In this document: piece by piece, positions 10,629 through 20,607 of the stretch
How the letters are laid out: every line of letters begins with the position of its first letter
Position numbering within the stretch: position 1 is the first letter of the stretch
DNA from: an uncultured Methylophilaceae bacterium
Lineage (GTDB): Bacteria; Pseudomonadota; Gammaproteobacteria; Burkholderiales; Methylophilaceae
DNA: 64,000 nt
NCBI GenBank assembly: GCA_903870165.1
Contig: CAIQBW010000012.1
Span: forward strand, 62,001-126,000
Reading direction: 5' to 3'
Notes under the pieces: model-generated
Database searches by the model: none
Told to the model about the DNA's origin: nothing
Seen by the model: only the letters and a program-made list of their open reading frames with translations
Program-made: the position numbers and the translations under genes

Positions 10629-11765
10629 TTACAAAAGAATTAGGTTATCTCGGTGTATCAATTCAGCTTCATCCACATAACCCAAAATGGATGCAATCTC
10701 AGTGCTTGGATGACGCAAAATTCGCGCTGTTTCAGCCGATGAATAATTCACTAATCCGCGCGCGATTTCCCTGCCTTGTTGGTCTAAACAAGCCACAACA
10801 TCGCCACGCTCAAAACTACCTTCAACAGCTAAAACCCCAACTGGCAAAAGACTTTTACCGTCAGTCCGCAACACTTTGACCGCGCCAGCATCGAGTTTTA
10901 ATTGACCAGAAACCCGCAAATGGTCTGCCATCCACTGTTTCTTAGCAAGAATTTTCCCATGCTCAGTGTGTAGATGTGTACCAATCACTTCACCAGAGGC
11001 TAGTTTGATGAGCACTTCTTTTTCACGACCAGAAGCGATAATTGTATGTGCGCCACTTCGCGCAGCACGCTTAGCTGCCAAAATTTTAGTCAGCATGCCG
11101 CCAGTGCCAACGCTACTACCAGCCCCGCCAGCCATTTGCTCAAGCGCTTCATCGCCTGCTATCGCATGCTGAATAAACTGAGCATCGGGATTTTTACGTG
11201 GATCAGCTGAATACAGGCCAGCTTGGTCAGTCAAAATCACCAAAGCATCCGCTTCAATGAGATTAGCCACCAAAGAAGCTAAGGTATCGTTATCACCAAA
11301 GCGGATCTCATCGGTGACAACAGTATCATTCTCGTTAATGATAGGAATGACGCCCAAATCGAGCAAGGTTCGTAATGTACTGCGCGCATTGAGGTAGCGC
11401 TTACGGTCAGCCAAATCATCATGTGTCAGTAAGACTTGTGCTGTATGCAATGCGTGCTCTGCAAAGCATGATTCATACATTTGAACCAATCCCATTTGAC
11501 CAACGGCCGCCGCTGCTTGCAATTCATTCACCGCCGTTGGACGTTTCTTCCAGCCCAAGCGCTGCATGCCTTCAGCCACTGCGCCACTAGAAACCAACAC
11601 CACTTGTCTTGCTTGAGTTTCGCTATTAGATGGACGTACCAATTGGGCGATTTGAGCCGCCCAAGCAGCAATAGCTGTTTGGTCTAAACCCTCGCCGTTG
11701 TTTGTGACTAGGCTTGAACCAACCTTAATCACAATACATTTTGTGTCAGCTAATAATGATTTCAT
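10629..11765 (-). CDS. proB: Glutamate 5-kinase
   Basis: The first enzyme of proline synthesis, phosphorylating glutamate, 378 residues from ATG 11765. The amino-acid-kinase domain carries [11 protein letters not shown] at the N-terminus, [10 protein letters not shown] and [15 protein letters not shown]. The last 100 residues ([23 protein letters not shown] and beyond) form the PUA domain seen in long ProB proteins. The track starts at TTG 11774; I prefer the ATG because it gives the usual MKSLL-type N-terminus. It lies 12 bases past the obgE stop, a common beta- and gammaproteobacterial order. Confidence 0.95.
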   Translation of the reverse strand: MKSLLADTKCIVIKVGSSLVTNNGEGLDQTAIAAWAAQIAQLVRPSNSETQARQVVLVSSGAVAEGMQRLGWKKRPTAVNELQAAAAVGQMGLVQMYESCFAEHALHTAQVLLTHDDLADRKRYLNARSTLRTLLDLGVIPIINENDTVVTDEIRFGDNDTLASLVANLIEADALVILTDQAGLYSADPRKNPDAQFIQHAIAGDEALEQMAGGAGSSVGTGGMLTKILAAKRAARSGAHTIIASGREKEVLIKLASGEVIGTHLHTEHGKILAKKQWMADHLRVSGQLKLDAGAVKVLRTDGKSLLPVGVLAVEGSFERGDVVACLDQQGREIARGLVNYSSAETARILRHPSTEIASILGYVDEAELIHRDNLILL

Positions 11766-11777
11766 ATTACTCAAACT

Positions 11778-12890
<1,113 letters not shown>

Positions 12891-12995
12891 TCACCGCACA
12901 ATTGATATATCAGTTCGGACTCAGCATTGGAATTCAAGCTAAAAATCCATTTAGAGCTAACCATATGATACCGCCAAGTTAGCCCCATATAAAAC

Positions 12996-13026
12996 AAAAA
13001 AGCCCTACCAAGCGATAGGGCTTTTT
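12996..13026 (-). terminator. Terminator after rpmA
   Basis: AAAAAGCCCTA and TAGGGCTTTTT form a stem around CCAAGCGA. On the minus strand it is followed by TTTTTTGTTTT. It lies 17 bases past the rpmA stop and separates rplU-rpmA from obgE. Confidence 0.88.
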
Positions 13027-13042
13027 ATAGTGCTTGGTAGCA

Positions 13043-13300
13043 TTAAAGCGGGATGATACTTACCATCTTACGACGCAATGCACCTTTAATAGCGAACGCA
13101 ACTTTACCGTCTACTTTTGCATAAAGTGTATGGTCTTTACCCATGCCTACATTTTCACCAGCGTGCATACGAGTGCCACGTTGACGAACAATGATACTAC
13201 CAGCTGAAACTTCTTGCTCACCAAAGGCTTTAACACCTAATCGTTGGGCCTGTGAGTCACGACCGTTACGGGAACTCCCGCCAGCTTTCTTATGTGCCAT
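13043..13300 (-). CDS. rpmA: 50S ribosomal protein L27
   Basis: A basic protein of 85 residues whose N-terminal arm reaches the peptidyl-transferase centre. [24 protein letters not shown] and [11 protein letters not shown] are diagnostic. No N-terminal extension of the Firmicute kind (cleaved by Prp) is present. It follows rplU by 10 bases. Confidence 0.97.
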   Translation of the reverse strand: MAHKKAGGSSRNGRDSQAQRLGVKAFGEQEVSAGSIIVRQRGTRMHAGENVGMGKDHTLYAKVDGKVAFAIKGALRRKMVSIIPL

Positions 13301-13310
13301 TTTCTACTCC

Positions 13311-13673
13311 TTATTCAGCAGCTTTAGCTTTTGCAGCTTTTGCTTTTGCTGGTTTAGTTGAAGCGCCACCGAAATCTGCAATTTGGATTTCTGTATAGCT
13401 TTGACGATGGCCTTGTGTCTTACGGTAGTGTTTACGACGACGGAATTTGAAAATCATTACCTTGTCGCCACGGCCGTGTGATAACACTTTAGCTGTCACG
13501 CTAGCGCCAGCGATTAATGGTGAACCAATAGTGACATTCTCACCATCAGCCAACACTAACACTTGATCAATAGTAACGTCGCTACCAACGTCACCCGTTA
13601 ATTTTTCTACCTTAAGCCTTAGGCCAGGAGTTACGCGGTACTGTTTACCGCCAGTCTTGATGACTGCATACAT
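13311..13673 (-). CDS. rplU: 50S ribosomal protein L21
   Basis: A large-subunit protein of 120 residues. The start is ATG 13673 ([14 protein letters not shown]); the track's eight extra residues come from an upstream start and are not needed. The core through [13 protein letters not shown] is standard (E. coli 103 residues). The last 17 residues are a low-complexity Lys/Ala tail ([14 protein letters not shown]) beyond the usual end. It is the first gene of rplU-rpmA. Confidence 0.96.
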   Translation of the reverse strand: MYAVIKTGGKQYRVTPGLRLKVEKLTGDVGSDVTIDQVLVLADGENVTIGSPLIAGASVTAKVLSHGRGDKVMIFKFRRRKHYRKTQGHRQSYTEIQIADFGGASTKPAKAKAAKAKAAE

Positions 13674-13712
13674 GATTAAGCCTCGTTTGCTACGCATTCA
13701 AATGAACTGCGC

Positions 13713-13740
13713 ATTATACGTAAAATTCGGACTTAAGCAA
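13713..13740 (-). promoter_or_regulatory. Sigma-70-type promoter for rplU-rpmA
   Basis: On the minus strand TTGCTT (13740-13735) and TATAAT (13718-13713) are 16 bases apart, with a perfect -10 box. The distance from the box to the rplU ATG is about 40 bases. Confidence 0.75.
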
Positions 13741-13912
13741 ATACAAAATAGGCTTTATATAAAAAACCTTAAGCACTTAAATCAAGTAATGGAAGATATT
13801 TTAACCCAAGCAACCAGAACACTTCGTTTTTAAGGCTTTAACAGCATAAAAAGTCAGGCAAAACCAACCTTATAAATGCTAAAATTAGCACAAATTTTAT
13901 TGGTAACTTCAA

Positions 13913-14881
13913 TTGTCACTTAGCCTTATTCAATCAAGCATTGCAGACGATATGCGTGCCGTCGACGACGTCATCCGCAAGTCGCTGCATTCTGAAGTCG
14001 TGCTCATCAACCAAGTGGCGGACTACATTATTAATAGCGGCGGTAAACGCTTGCGTCCCGCCTTGGTGCTTTTATCTGCCGGGGTCTTCGGCAAAATTGA
14101 GCCGCGCCACCATACACTTTCAGCCGTAGTAGAGTTTATTCATACAGCAACCTTATTACATGATGACGTAGTCGATGAATCCGCGATGCGACGTGGCCGC
14201 GCCACTGCTAACACTCTATTTGGGAATGCCGCTAGCGTTTTGGTCGGCGACTTTGTTTATTCACGAGCTTTTCAGATGATGGTGAGCGTTCAAAACATGC
14301 GCGTGATGGATATTTTGGCTGAGGCAACCAACATTATTGCCGAAGGCGAAGTGTTGCAATTGCTTAACATCAACGATGCTGACATTAGCGACGAAGATTA
14401 TCTGCGTGTTATTCATTACAAAACTGCTAAGTTATTTGAAGCTGCGACTCGATTAGGCGCTGTAATTTGCGGCGCCTCCGAAAAAGATGAGCAAGCCATG
14501 GCCGGATACGGCATGCGTTTAGGCACAGCTTTTCAACTAATTGACGATGTGCTTGATTTAAGTGGCGAGAGCGAAGATATCGGCAAGAACCTTGGTGATG
14601 ACATTGCAGAAGGAAAGCCAACCCTACCGTTACTTTATGCAATGAGAACTGGCAATGAAGCACAATCCAATCTCATTCGTCATGCAATTGAACAAGGTGG
14701 TTTAGAAGATCTACCAGCTGTGATACAGGCCGTAAAAGATACAGGCGCTTTAGACTACGTAAAAGGCATTGCGAAACAAGAAGCGACGCTTGCCTGCCAA
14801 GCGATTGCGCACTTGCCAAAAACTGCGCAACACCAAGCGCTGATTGATTTAGCAGAATTTGCTGTGGCAAGAACCTATTAA
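13913..14881 (+). CDS. ispB: Octaprenyl / polyprenyl diphosphate synthase
   Basis: A trans-prenyltransferase of 322 residues that makes the side chain of ubiquinone from IPP units. Both aspartate-rich motifs are present: LLHDDVVDE at about residue 83 and IDDVLD at about 205. GGKRLRPAL lies near the N-terminus. The start is a TTG (MSLSLIQSSI), preceded by GGTAA; the next Met is at residue 14, and homologous N-termini favour the TTG. It is divergent from rplU. Its stop overlaps the convergent stop of the next gene in TTAA. Confidence 0.93.
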   Translation: MSLSLIQSSIADDMRAVDDVIRKSLHSEVVLINQVADYIINSGGKRLRPALVLLSAGVFGKIEPRHHTLSAVVEFIHTATLLHDDVVDESAMRRGRATANTLFGNAASVLVGDFVYSRAFQMMVSVQNMRVMDILAEATNIIAEGEVLQLLNINDADISDEDYLRVIHYKTAKLFEAATRLGAVICGASEKDEQAMAGYGMRLGTAFQLIDDVLDLSGESEDIGKNLGDDIAEGKPTLPLLYAMRTGNEAQSNLIRHAIEQGGLEDLPAVIQAVKDTGALDYVKGIAKQEATLACQAIAHLPKTAQHQALIDLAEFAVARTY

Positions 14882-15234
14882 TTAAAGGTAATTGGCTCGC
14901 CGTTTTCTGGATTAAAATAAGTCAATTGCGCGCAAGCATTCTTGCCATTCGTCAACGTTCCGTTAAACAAGGACTCGCCGTCCACATCCACCACCGCATA
15001 ACCACTGTGATACAAAGTCACTTCAGCTTCTTGAGGACCTAGGCGCATTGCATAGCTCATATAGTCATCGGTTTCTTCTTCATTAAAGACTTCCCAATTT
15101 TTATGACCCGTTAATTCAGCCATCCAATTAGGCAAATCCACTTCTACGCGACACACAACAGGCTTCGTCCAAGCATCCACTTGGGTTTCATCCATCTCTA
15201 ATATTGAGGCTTCTAAATTTGGCTCTTGGCGCAT
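14878..15234 (-). CDS. Conserved-looking hypothetical protein
   Basis: I do not recognise this family. It is an acidic protein of 118 residues from ATG 15234, which has AGGA nine bases upstream; the track's ATG 15264 has no ribosome site. No membrane segment or signal peptide is seen. The sequence has W-rich, globular character (DAWTKPVVCRVEVDLPNWM, MRLGPQEAEVTLYHSGYAVVD) and only two cysteines. It converges with ispB with a four-base overlap. Normal codon use and the tight fit make it a real gene; its function is open. Confidence 0.7.
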   Translation of the reverse strand: MRQEPNLEASILEMDETQVDAWTKPVVCRVEVDLPNWMAELTGHKNWEVFNEEETDDYMSYAMRLGPQEAEVTLYHSGYAVVDVDGESLFNGTLTNGKNACAQLTYFNPENGEPITFN

Positions 15235-15385
15235 ACAATCTTTTCCTAACAGCAGTTTGTACATTATATAGTGGCGACTGTTTTTTACATTTCAATAGCA
15301 CACATTATTTATGGAGTTGCTCTGACCAATGTTCAATGCGAATATGCTGTTAACTAACACCATCTAATAACCAAAAGAAGACTAC

Positions 15386-16249
15386 ATGCCTGAATTGATT
15401 ACACTCGTACAAGAAAATTCAACCATCTACATTATTGTCGCGAGCCTTCTCGGCCTTGTGGTTGGTAGCTTTTTAAATGTGGTAATACACAGACTGCCGA
15501 TTATGATGGAGATGGATTGGCGCGAACAATGTGCAACTCTTAACAGCCCTGATAACACGGCTAAAACTGAAAAATACAATTTAATCTCTCCAAGGTCCAC
15601 TTGCCCGCATTGCCAAAAAGCAATTGCGGCATGGCATAACATTCCTGTCATCAGCTTTCTTCTGCTTGGTGGCAGATGCAATCAATGCAAGGCATCAATT
15701 AGCTGGCGTTATCCTGCTGTTGAAATCATTAGTGCGTTATTGGTCGGGATTACTACTTATAAATTTGGTTTTTCTTTAAACACGTTGGCCGCATCAATAT
15801 TTGTTCTTGCACTATTAACACTCACTTTTATAGATATGGATACACAGCTTTTGCCAGACAACATCACACTACCACTGCTCTGGCTAGGCCTGCTTTTCAA
15901 CCTCAATGGCGGTTTTACTGATATTCAATCATCCATCGTTGGTGCGGCAGCAGGCTATTTAATTTTGTGGAGTATTTATTGGTTATTCAAACTCACTACT
16001 GGCAAAGAAGGCATGGGACACGGTGACTTTAAAATGCTAGCAGCAATAGGCGCTTGGTTTGGATGGACCATGCTTCCAGCAGTCATCCTTTTATCATCGA
16101 TTGCTGGCTCAATCATCGGAATTGGCTTGATTCTTTTCGCACAAAAAGGACGAAATACCGCTATTCCTTTTGGGCCATATCTCGCTCTTGGAGGCATTGC
16201 AGCTTTGTTTTGGGGCACTCAACTTTCACACGTATATTTGGCCGGTTAA
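15386..16249 (+). CDS. pilD: Prepilin peptidase / N-methyltransferase
   Basis: A membrane enzyme of 287 residues that cleaves type IV prepilins and type II secretion pseudopilins and methylates the new N-terminus. The cytoplasmic loop has the zinc tetrad CPHC...CNQC. The catalytic aspartates are in FIDMDTQLLPD and GHGDFKML (GxGD). About eight membrane helices are seen. It starts the pilD-coaE-zapD-yacG operon; in many proteobacteria pilD lies here beside pilB/pilC, but those pilus genes are not in this window. Confidence 0.95.
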   Translation: MPELITLVQENSTIYIIVASLLGLVVGSFLNVVIHRLPIMMEMDWREQCATLNSPDNTAKTEKYNLISPRSTCPHCQKAIAAWHNIPVISFLLLGGRCNQCKASISWRYPAVEIISALLVGITTYKFGFSLNTLAASIFVLALLTLTFIDMDTQLLPDNITLPLLWLGLLFNLNGGFTDIQSSIVGAAAGYLILWSIYWLFKLTTGKEGMGHGDFKMLAAIGAWFGWTMLPAVILLSSIAGSIIGIGLILFAQKGRNTAIPFGPYLALGGIAALFWGTQLSHVYLAG

Positions 16250-16252
16250 ATC

Positions 16253-16870
16253 ATGTATATCGTCGGCCTGACAGGTGGCATTGGTAGCGGAAAAAGCGAA
16301 GCGACAAGGCTGTTTGCTAAGCTAGGCGTGCCTGTGGTGGACCTCGATATTATTAGTCATGAATTAACTGCAAGCGGGCAGGCAACCTTAAAAGAGATTG
16401 CCCAAGCTTTTGGAGAAGATGTTTTGAATGATGATAGCAGCCTCAACAGGGCCGCTTTACGTCATAAAATTTTTGCTGATAACAAAGCTAGAAATAAATT
16501 AGAAGCCATTCTTCACCCAGCTATTTACAACAAAGCAAAAGAGGCTCTTACAAAAAACGCTTCTGCACCTTACCAAATTCTAGCCATTCCACTTTTATTT
16601 GAAAGTGATCGCTATGTAAACATCATCAATCGCAGTCTGGTGATTGATAGCGATCCAGCAATACAAATCACCCGAGCAAGCAAAAGAGACGGCGTTTCAC
16701 AGACTGAAATCCAAAAAGTTATTGATGTGCAAATGCCTCGCATACAGCGTAATTCACTCGCAGACGACATCATTATAAATAACGGATCAATTGAAGATCT
16801 CGAGAAAAAAGTCAGACAACTACATGAAAGATATATCAATACTTGCATATTTGAGAAATCAAACTCATAA
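16253..16870 (+). CDS. coaE: Dephospho-CoA kinase
   Basis: The last enzyme of coenzyme A synthesis, 205 residues. The P-loop GGIGSGKSEA is at the N-terminus. VVDLDIISHELT and the late motif RASKRDGVSQTEI are typical of CoaE. It starts three bases past the pilD stop. Confidence 0.95.
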   Translation: MYIVGLTGGIGSGKSEATRLFAKLGVPVVDLDIISHELTASGQATLKEIAQAFGEDVLNDDSSLNRAALRHKIFADNKARNKLEAILHPAIYNKAKEALTKNASAPYQILAIPLLFESDRYVNIINRSLVIDSDPAIQITRASKRDGVSQTEIQKVIDVQMPRIQRNSLADDIIINNGSIEDLEKKVRQLHERYINTCIFEKSNS

Positions 16871-16916
16871 TCCAAAGAGAGTACTTAAAAAGTAAGATAT
16901 TTAAGCGAAAATTATA

Positions 16917-17675
16917 GTGGCGATTTACGAATTCCCTTTTAACGAAAGAATCAGAACTCTGCTTCGCCTAGAGGATTTGTTCTCTAAGGTTATGCTTAAT
17001 ATTGTCTCAGAACACCCAAGCCATCACCATAATGCAATTGTGTCTTTTTTTCAGATACTAGACATTCTTGACCGCACAGATTTAAAAACTGATCTTTTGC
17101 AAGAATTGGATCGCCAAAAAGTCATCATGACAAGTTTAGTAGGAAATCCAAATATTGCATCAGAGGTTTTGCAGCCTATTCTAGACAAAATCATTGGCAC
17201 GTCAGCTCGCCTTAGAACAATTAGTACGAGAATAGTCCAGCCACTCAAGGAAAATGAATGGCTAATGTCAATTAAACAACGTGCAGTAATTCCAGGTGGC
17301 TTATGCGAGTTTGATCTACCCTCTTACCATTATTGGTTAGAAAGCCCTATTCAAGATAGAAAGCAAGATTTAGAGAAATGGTTAGGACATGTCACGCCAA
17401 TCTATGATGCACTAGCGATTATTTTAAATATCGTTAGAGGTAGCGGCAAAGGCGAAGAAAATATCGCAGTTAATGGCGCTTACCAACAAATGCTTGGCAG
17501 TGCAAAACCAGCACAAATGTTGCAAGTTAAAGTCGATGAAGAGCTAAATTGCTACCCTGAAATTAGTGCTAACAAATATGCAATTAATCTGCGCTTCATC
17601 TCTATGAGTCGTACTGAAAAGCCTCATCCATGTGAAGGTGATGTTCCATTCTCACTCACACTCGGCAATCTTTAA
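16917..17675 (+). CDS. zapD: Z-ring associated protein ZapD
   Basis: A protein of 252 residues of the former DUF1342 family that binds the FtsZ C-terminal tail and bundles filaments at mid-cell. The N-terminus IYEFPFNERIRTLLRLEDLF is diagnostic. The start is GTG 16917 with only a weak ribosome site. It is in the operon with coaE and yacG; its partner ftsZ is encoded in this same window at 45.6-46.8 kb. Confidence 0.94.
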   Translation: MAIYEFPFNERIRTLLRLEDLFSKVMLNIVSEHPSHHHNAIVSFFQILDILDRTDLKTDLLQELDRQKVIMTSLVGNPNIASEVLQPILDKIIGTSARLRTISTRIVQPLKENEWLMSIKQRAVIPGGLCEFDLPSYHYWLESPIQDRKQDLEKWLGHVTPIYDALAIILNIVRGSGKGEENIAVNGAYQQMLGSAKPAQMLQVKVDEELNCYPEISANKYAINLRFISMSRTEKPHPCEGDVPFSLTLGNL

Positions 17676-17696
17676 TTACTTTTAAGTTTAGCCTCA

Positions 17697-17894
17697 ATGC
17701 AATCATCAGAAAAAAAACGATTAGTGCCATGCCCAGAGTGTGGAGAACTTTCTGAGTTTAGTCCTAGCAACCCATTTAGACCATTTTGTTCTGAGCGATG
17801 CAAAATGATTGATTTAGGGATTTGGGCAAGTGAAGGCTACCGGATAGAAACTCCGATCACTGCAGATGATTTAGATACAGAAGACTTTAATTAA
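17697..17894 (+). CDS. yacG: DNA gyrase inhibitor YacG
   Basis: A small zinc protein of 65 residues that in E. coli binds GyrB and inhibits gyrase. The zinc ligands are CPECG and, 15 residues later, FCSERCK, followed by the usual DLGIWASEGYRI. The start is ATG 17697. It sits in the standard coaE-zapD-yacG order. Confidence 0.94.
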   Translation: MQSSEKKRLVPCPECGELSEFSPSNPFRPFCSERCKMIDLGIWASEGYRIETPITADDLDTEDFN

Positions 17895-17895
17895 G

Positions 17896-18351
17896 ATGCT
17901 TATTAAAAAATTATCCTGTGCTTTAGCGATGTTAGCGATCATGCTGCTTGCTTGCAGCAAACAAGCCCCCGAAATCAATATCGCCGATAACTGGGTAAGG
18001 GCCAATGCTGAAGGCCAAGATGTCGGTGCAGCTTATATGACCATTACCAGCGCATCAGATACAAGCTTAATCAAAGTAGAAAGCTCTGTTACTGATAGCG
18101 TTGAAATTCATAGCATGAGTATGGACAATGGCGTGATGAAAATGCGCATGCTTGAAGAGTTAGATTTAAAAGCAAACACACCTAACAAGCTTGCGCCAGG
18201 TGGATTCCATTTAATGTTGTTTGATTTGAAAAAGCCGTTAAAAGCTGGCGAAACCATCTCATTTACTTTGCATTTCAAAAACCAAAATGGCAAGCGGAGT
18301 TTAGTCACAGTCAAGAGCCCAGTCCTTGCTGAACAGCCATCAGCTAGTTAA
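17896..18351 (+). CDS. PCuAC-type periplasmic copper chaperone (lipoprotein)
   Basis: A protein of 151 residues beginning with a lipoprotein signal (MLAIMLLAC, Cys at about residue 20). The copper-binding pattern is visible as EIHSMSM...GVMKMRM, then about 20 residues later FHLMLFDL, matching the H(M)x10Mx21HxM motif of PCuAC (DUF461). Such proteins deliver Cu(I) to the CuA or CuB site of cytochrome oxidase. It starts one base past yacG, so it is in the same transcript. Its stop overlaps a convergent gene in TTAA. Confidence 0.9.
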   Translation: MLIKKLSCALAMLAIMLLACSKQAPEINIADNWVRANAEGQDVGAAYMTITSASDTSLIKVESSVTDSVEIHSMSMDNGVMKMRMLEELDLKANTPNKLAPGGFHLMLFDLKKPLKAGETISFTLHFKNQNGKRSLVTVKSPVLAEQPSAS

Positions 18352-18788
18352 TTAGCGAGATTAGCCTTGGCTGAAAATGGCAATTGAAAACGCTGAACTT
18401 TTCCGCCAGCTTCAATCTCAACCAACAAATTCCAATCACTTCGTCCTTGCACACAAATAGGCAAAGTCACCTCAGCATGCCAATCACTAGTTTGATTCGA
18501 TTGAATTAAACGATAGCGATTTAAGCCCATGTCCATAAGTTGCATCGCAAAATCAACATGAACACTTTGAACAGCCTCAGCTCGATTCATATGCAAATTC
18601 AAATGCAGTGGCTTCATCACTTGAGGGGCTTCAGCAAGCTGAACAGTAAATATCTCATTACCACAAAACTGATTGATGTCCGCACAAGGCAAAACGCTAA
18701 TGACTTCCAATTCAGGCTTGGCCCAATAAAACTTCGCTAAACTACCTAACGCAATCAACAAAATTAACGGTAAAAAAAAATTCTTCAT
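18348..18788 (-). CDS. Periplasmic membrane-anchored protein, FixH/YtkA-like
   Basis: A protein of 146 residues with a single N-terminal hydrophobic helix and a periplasmic domain. MDMGLNRYRL, WHAEVTLPICVQGRSDWNLLVEI resembles the beta-sandwich of FixH/YtkA-like proteins (MG...R, W.A...LP.C..G..DW), a group tied to cytochrome oxidase assembly and copper. Two further cysteines lie near the N-terminus (LPCADINQFCGN). The convergent PCuAC gene shares four bases and would fit a copper/oxidase theme. It lies directly after the nudix-ThiE gene on the same strand. The family call is tentative. Confidence 0.6.
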   Translation of the reverse strand: MKNFFLPLILLIALGSLAKFYWAKPELEVISVLPCADINQFCGNEIFTVQLAEAPQVMKPLHLNLHMNRAEAVQSVHVDFAMQLMDMGLNRYRLIQSNQTSDWHAEVTLPICVQGRSDWNLLVEIEAGGKVQRFQLPFSAKANLAN

Positions 18789-19730
18789 TTATTCCCAAAC
18801 CGCTCTCTGCATGGCGATACCATGCGCGCCTGCGTGCCAAGCATTTTGTAATTCTGAATACTGCATGCCTCCAAGAGCATAAACCGGCAAGGGATAATCT
18901 TTTTTAAGATTCGAAAAAGTCTCCCAGCCCATACCTTCCACTTCTGGGTGGCTTCTCGTTGGAAGCACTGGAGAGAGTGCGACGAAATCCAAATTCAATT
19001 CTGTCGCTTTCACCATTTCTTGAGGATTGTGACAAGAAGCAGCGACTATTAGGCCATCAGGCTTCTCGCTCAAACCCATCAGCGCAATACTATTCAAATG
19101 AATACCATCCGCGCCTGCTTTAATAACATCATCCAAATCTGCGTTCATTAGCACTCTAGCGCCGAAGGGACGTGCGAGCGCAAGCACTTTGTGAGCAAAT
19201 GTGACCAAGGCATCACTACTCAATTGCTTTTCACGCACTTGGATCAACTTCAATCCTTTTTCTAATTGAAGTAATAAAGCCCTAAAAAAAGATGCTTCAC
19301 CCATCTCTTGCAGATTGGTAATTGCGTAAACAGGTGGCAAACTTAAAGCGCTCAGAATAGGTGTATTTGCGGGCAGCATAGGGTCAACCGTTAATCCTGT
19401 AGGATTTTGCCAACTAAGTTGCTGACCCTCTCTTCCAACAGGCTCACCTTGCCATGCCCTCACGATAAAAAAGTTAAGCTTGACGGTTTTTTCTGGATAA
19501 TCAAATGTACGGACTAGCCATGGATATGATTCTGTAGCTTGCACACCAAGCTCTTCATTCAATTCTCTTTGCAAGGCCTCCACTGGCGCCTCGCCGTCTT
19601 CAATCTTACCGCCTGGGAACTCCCACCAACCAGCCCAAGGCTTGCCTGCTGGACGATTTCCCAACAAGACCATGTCATCTTCGCGTATTAAGACTGCAAC
19701 CGCAGCATGGACTATTTTGTTAGCGCTCAA
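18789..19730 (-). CDS. Nudix (MutT-like) hydrolase fused to ThiE/TenI-like domain
   Basis: A two-domain protein of 313 residues. Residues 1-130 form a MutT-type domain with the Nudix box GGKIEDGEAPVEALQRELNEELG, expected to remove 8-oxo-dGTP. Residues 135-313 form a TIM barrel of the thiamine-phosphate synthase/TenI family (KLIQVREKQL, ADGIHLNS, ALGGM). The usual HLGQEDL of true ThiE is replaced by HLNSIAL, so TMP synthase activity is doubtful. This fusion is known in proteobacteria. The start is TTG, overlapping the upstream TGA in TTGA. Confidence 0.9.
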   Translation of the reverse strand: MSANKIVHAAVAVLIREDDMVLLGNRPAGKPWAGWWEFPGGKIEDGEAPVEALQRELNEELGVQATESYPWLVRTFDYPEKTVKLNFFIVRAWQGEPVGREGQQLSWQNPTGLTVDPMLPANTPILSALSLPPVYAITNLQEMGEASFFRALLLQLEKGLKLIQVREKQLSSDALVTFAHKVLALARPFGARVLMNADLDDVIKAGADGIHLNSIALMGLSEKPDGLIVAASCHNPQEMVKATELNLDFVALSPVLPTRSHPEVEGMGWETFSNLKKDYPLPVYALGGMQYSELQNAWHAGAHGIAMQRAVWE

Positions 19731-20605
19731 GTTGATGTCTTTTGATTAGCTAAAGCCTGACGGCCAGCATAATCACGTGCAAATTGATAGGCAACACGAC
19801 CACTACGGGCACCGCGCGTCAAAGAGAAGGTTAATGCTGCACGCCTCACTTCTTCGTTGAATTCAGGAATGCCATATTGGGCTAGCCAATATGCAGCGAC
19901 AGATAAATATTCATCTTGGTCAAAGGCGTAGAAAGAAAGCCACAAACCAAAACGCTCTGAAAGCGAAATTTTCTCTTCCGAAGTTTCACCTGGACGAATT
20001 TCCTCGCCAACATATTGTGTTTCTAAGTTTTCGGCCATGTATTCAGGCATGAGGTGTCGACGGTTAGATGTGGCATACACCACGACATTGTCTGATGTAG
20101 TTGCTATTGAGCCATCCAGAACCACTTTGAGCGCCTTATATCCTGGGTCTGATGCCTCAAAAGAAAGGTCATCACAAAATATAATAAATCGCTCAGGCCT
20201 AGTACGAAGCAGACTCACAATGTCTGGCAAAGCAACCAAGTCCTGTTTATCGACCTCGATAATACGCAATCCATCTTGAGAGAACTCACTTAGCAAAGCC
20301 TTCACTAGTGTTGATTTCCCTGTGCCACGCGCCCCAGTCAGTAATACATTATTTGCAGGAAAACCGCGCACGAACTGTGCAGTGTTACGCACGACTTCAG
20401 CTTTTTGGGCATCCACATTGCAAATGGCTTCAAGGTTGATTTGGTGAGGATGGGGAATGGCTTGCAGATAACCTCGGCCATTCATGATTTGCCAGCGCCA
20501 AGCTAAAGCATTCCAATCAACCTCTTTCTTAGCTAACGGCAGATAGGCGGACAGCCTTTCTAAAATAGATTCTGCCCGATCAATTAGGCTTTCAATATTA
20601 GCCAT
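19727..20605 (-). CDS. DUF815-family P-loop ATPase
   Basis: An AAA-type ATPase of 292 residues whose role in the cell is not established. The Walker A motif LLTGARGTGKSTLV is at about residue 95, Walker B at FIIFCDDLSF, and a sensor-like TSNRRHLMPEY follows. The N-terminus (LAWRWQIMNGRGYLQ) and the C-terminus (ALTFSLTRGARSGRVAYQFARDYAG) match DUF815. It lies between argJ and the nudix-ThiE gene with minimal spacing, an order found in many betaproteobacteria. Confidence 0.9.
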   Translation of the reverse strand: MANIESLIDRAESILERLSAYLPLAKKEVDWNALAWRWQIMNGRGYLQAIPHPHQINLEAICNVDAQKAEVVRNTAQFVRGFPANNVLLTGARGTGKSTLVKALLSEFSQDGLRIIEVDKQDLVALPDIVSLLRTRPERFIIFCDDLSFEASDPGYKALKVVLDGSIATTSDNVVVYATSNRRHLMPEYMAENLETQYVGEEIRPGETSEEKISLSERFGLWLSFYAFDQDEYLSVAAYWLAQYGIPEFNEEVRRAALTFSLTRGARSGRVAYQFARDYAGRQALANQKTST

Positions 20606-20607
20606 AT

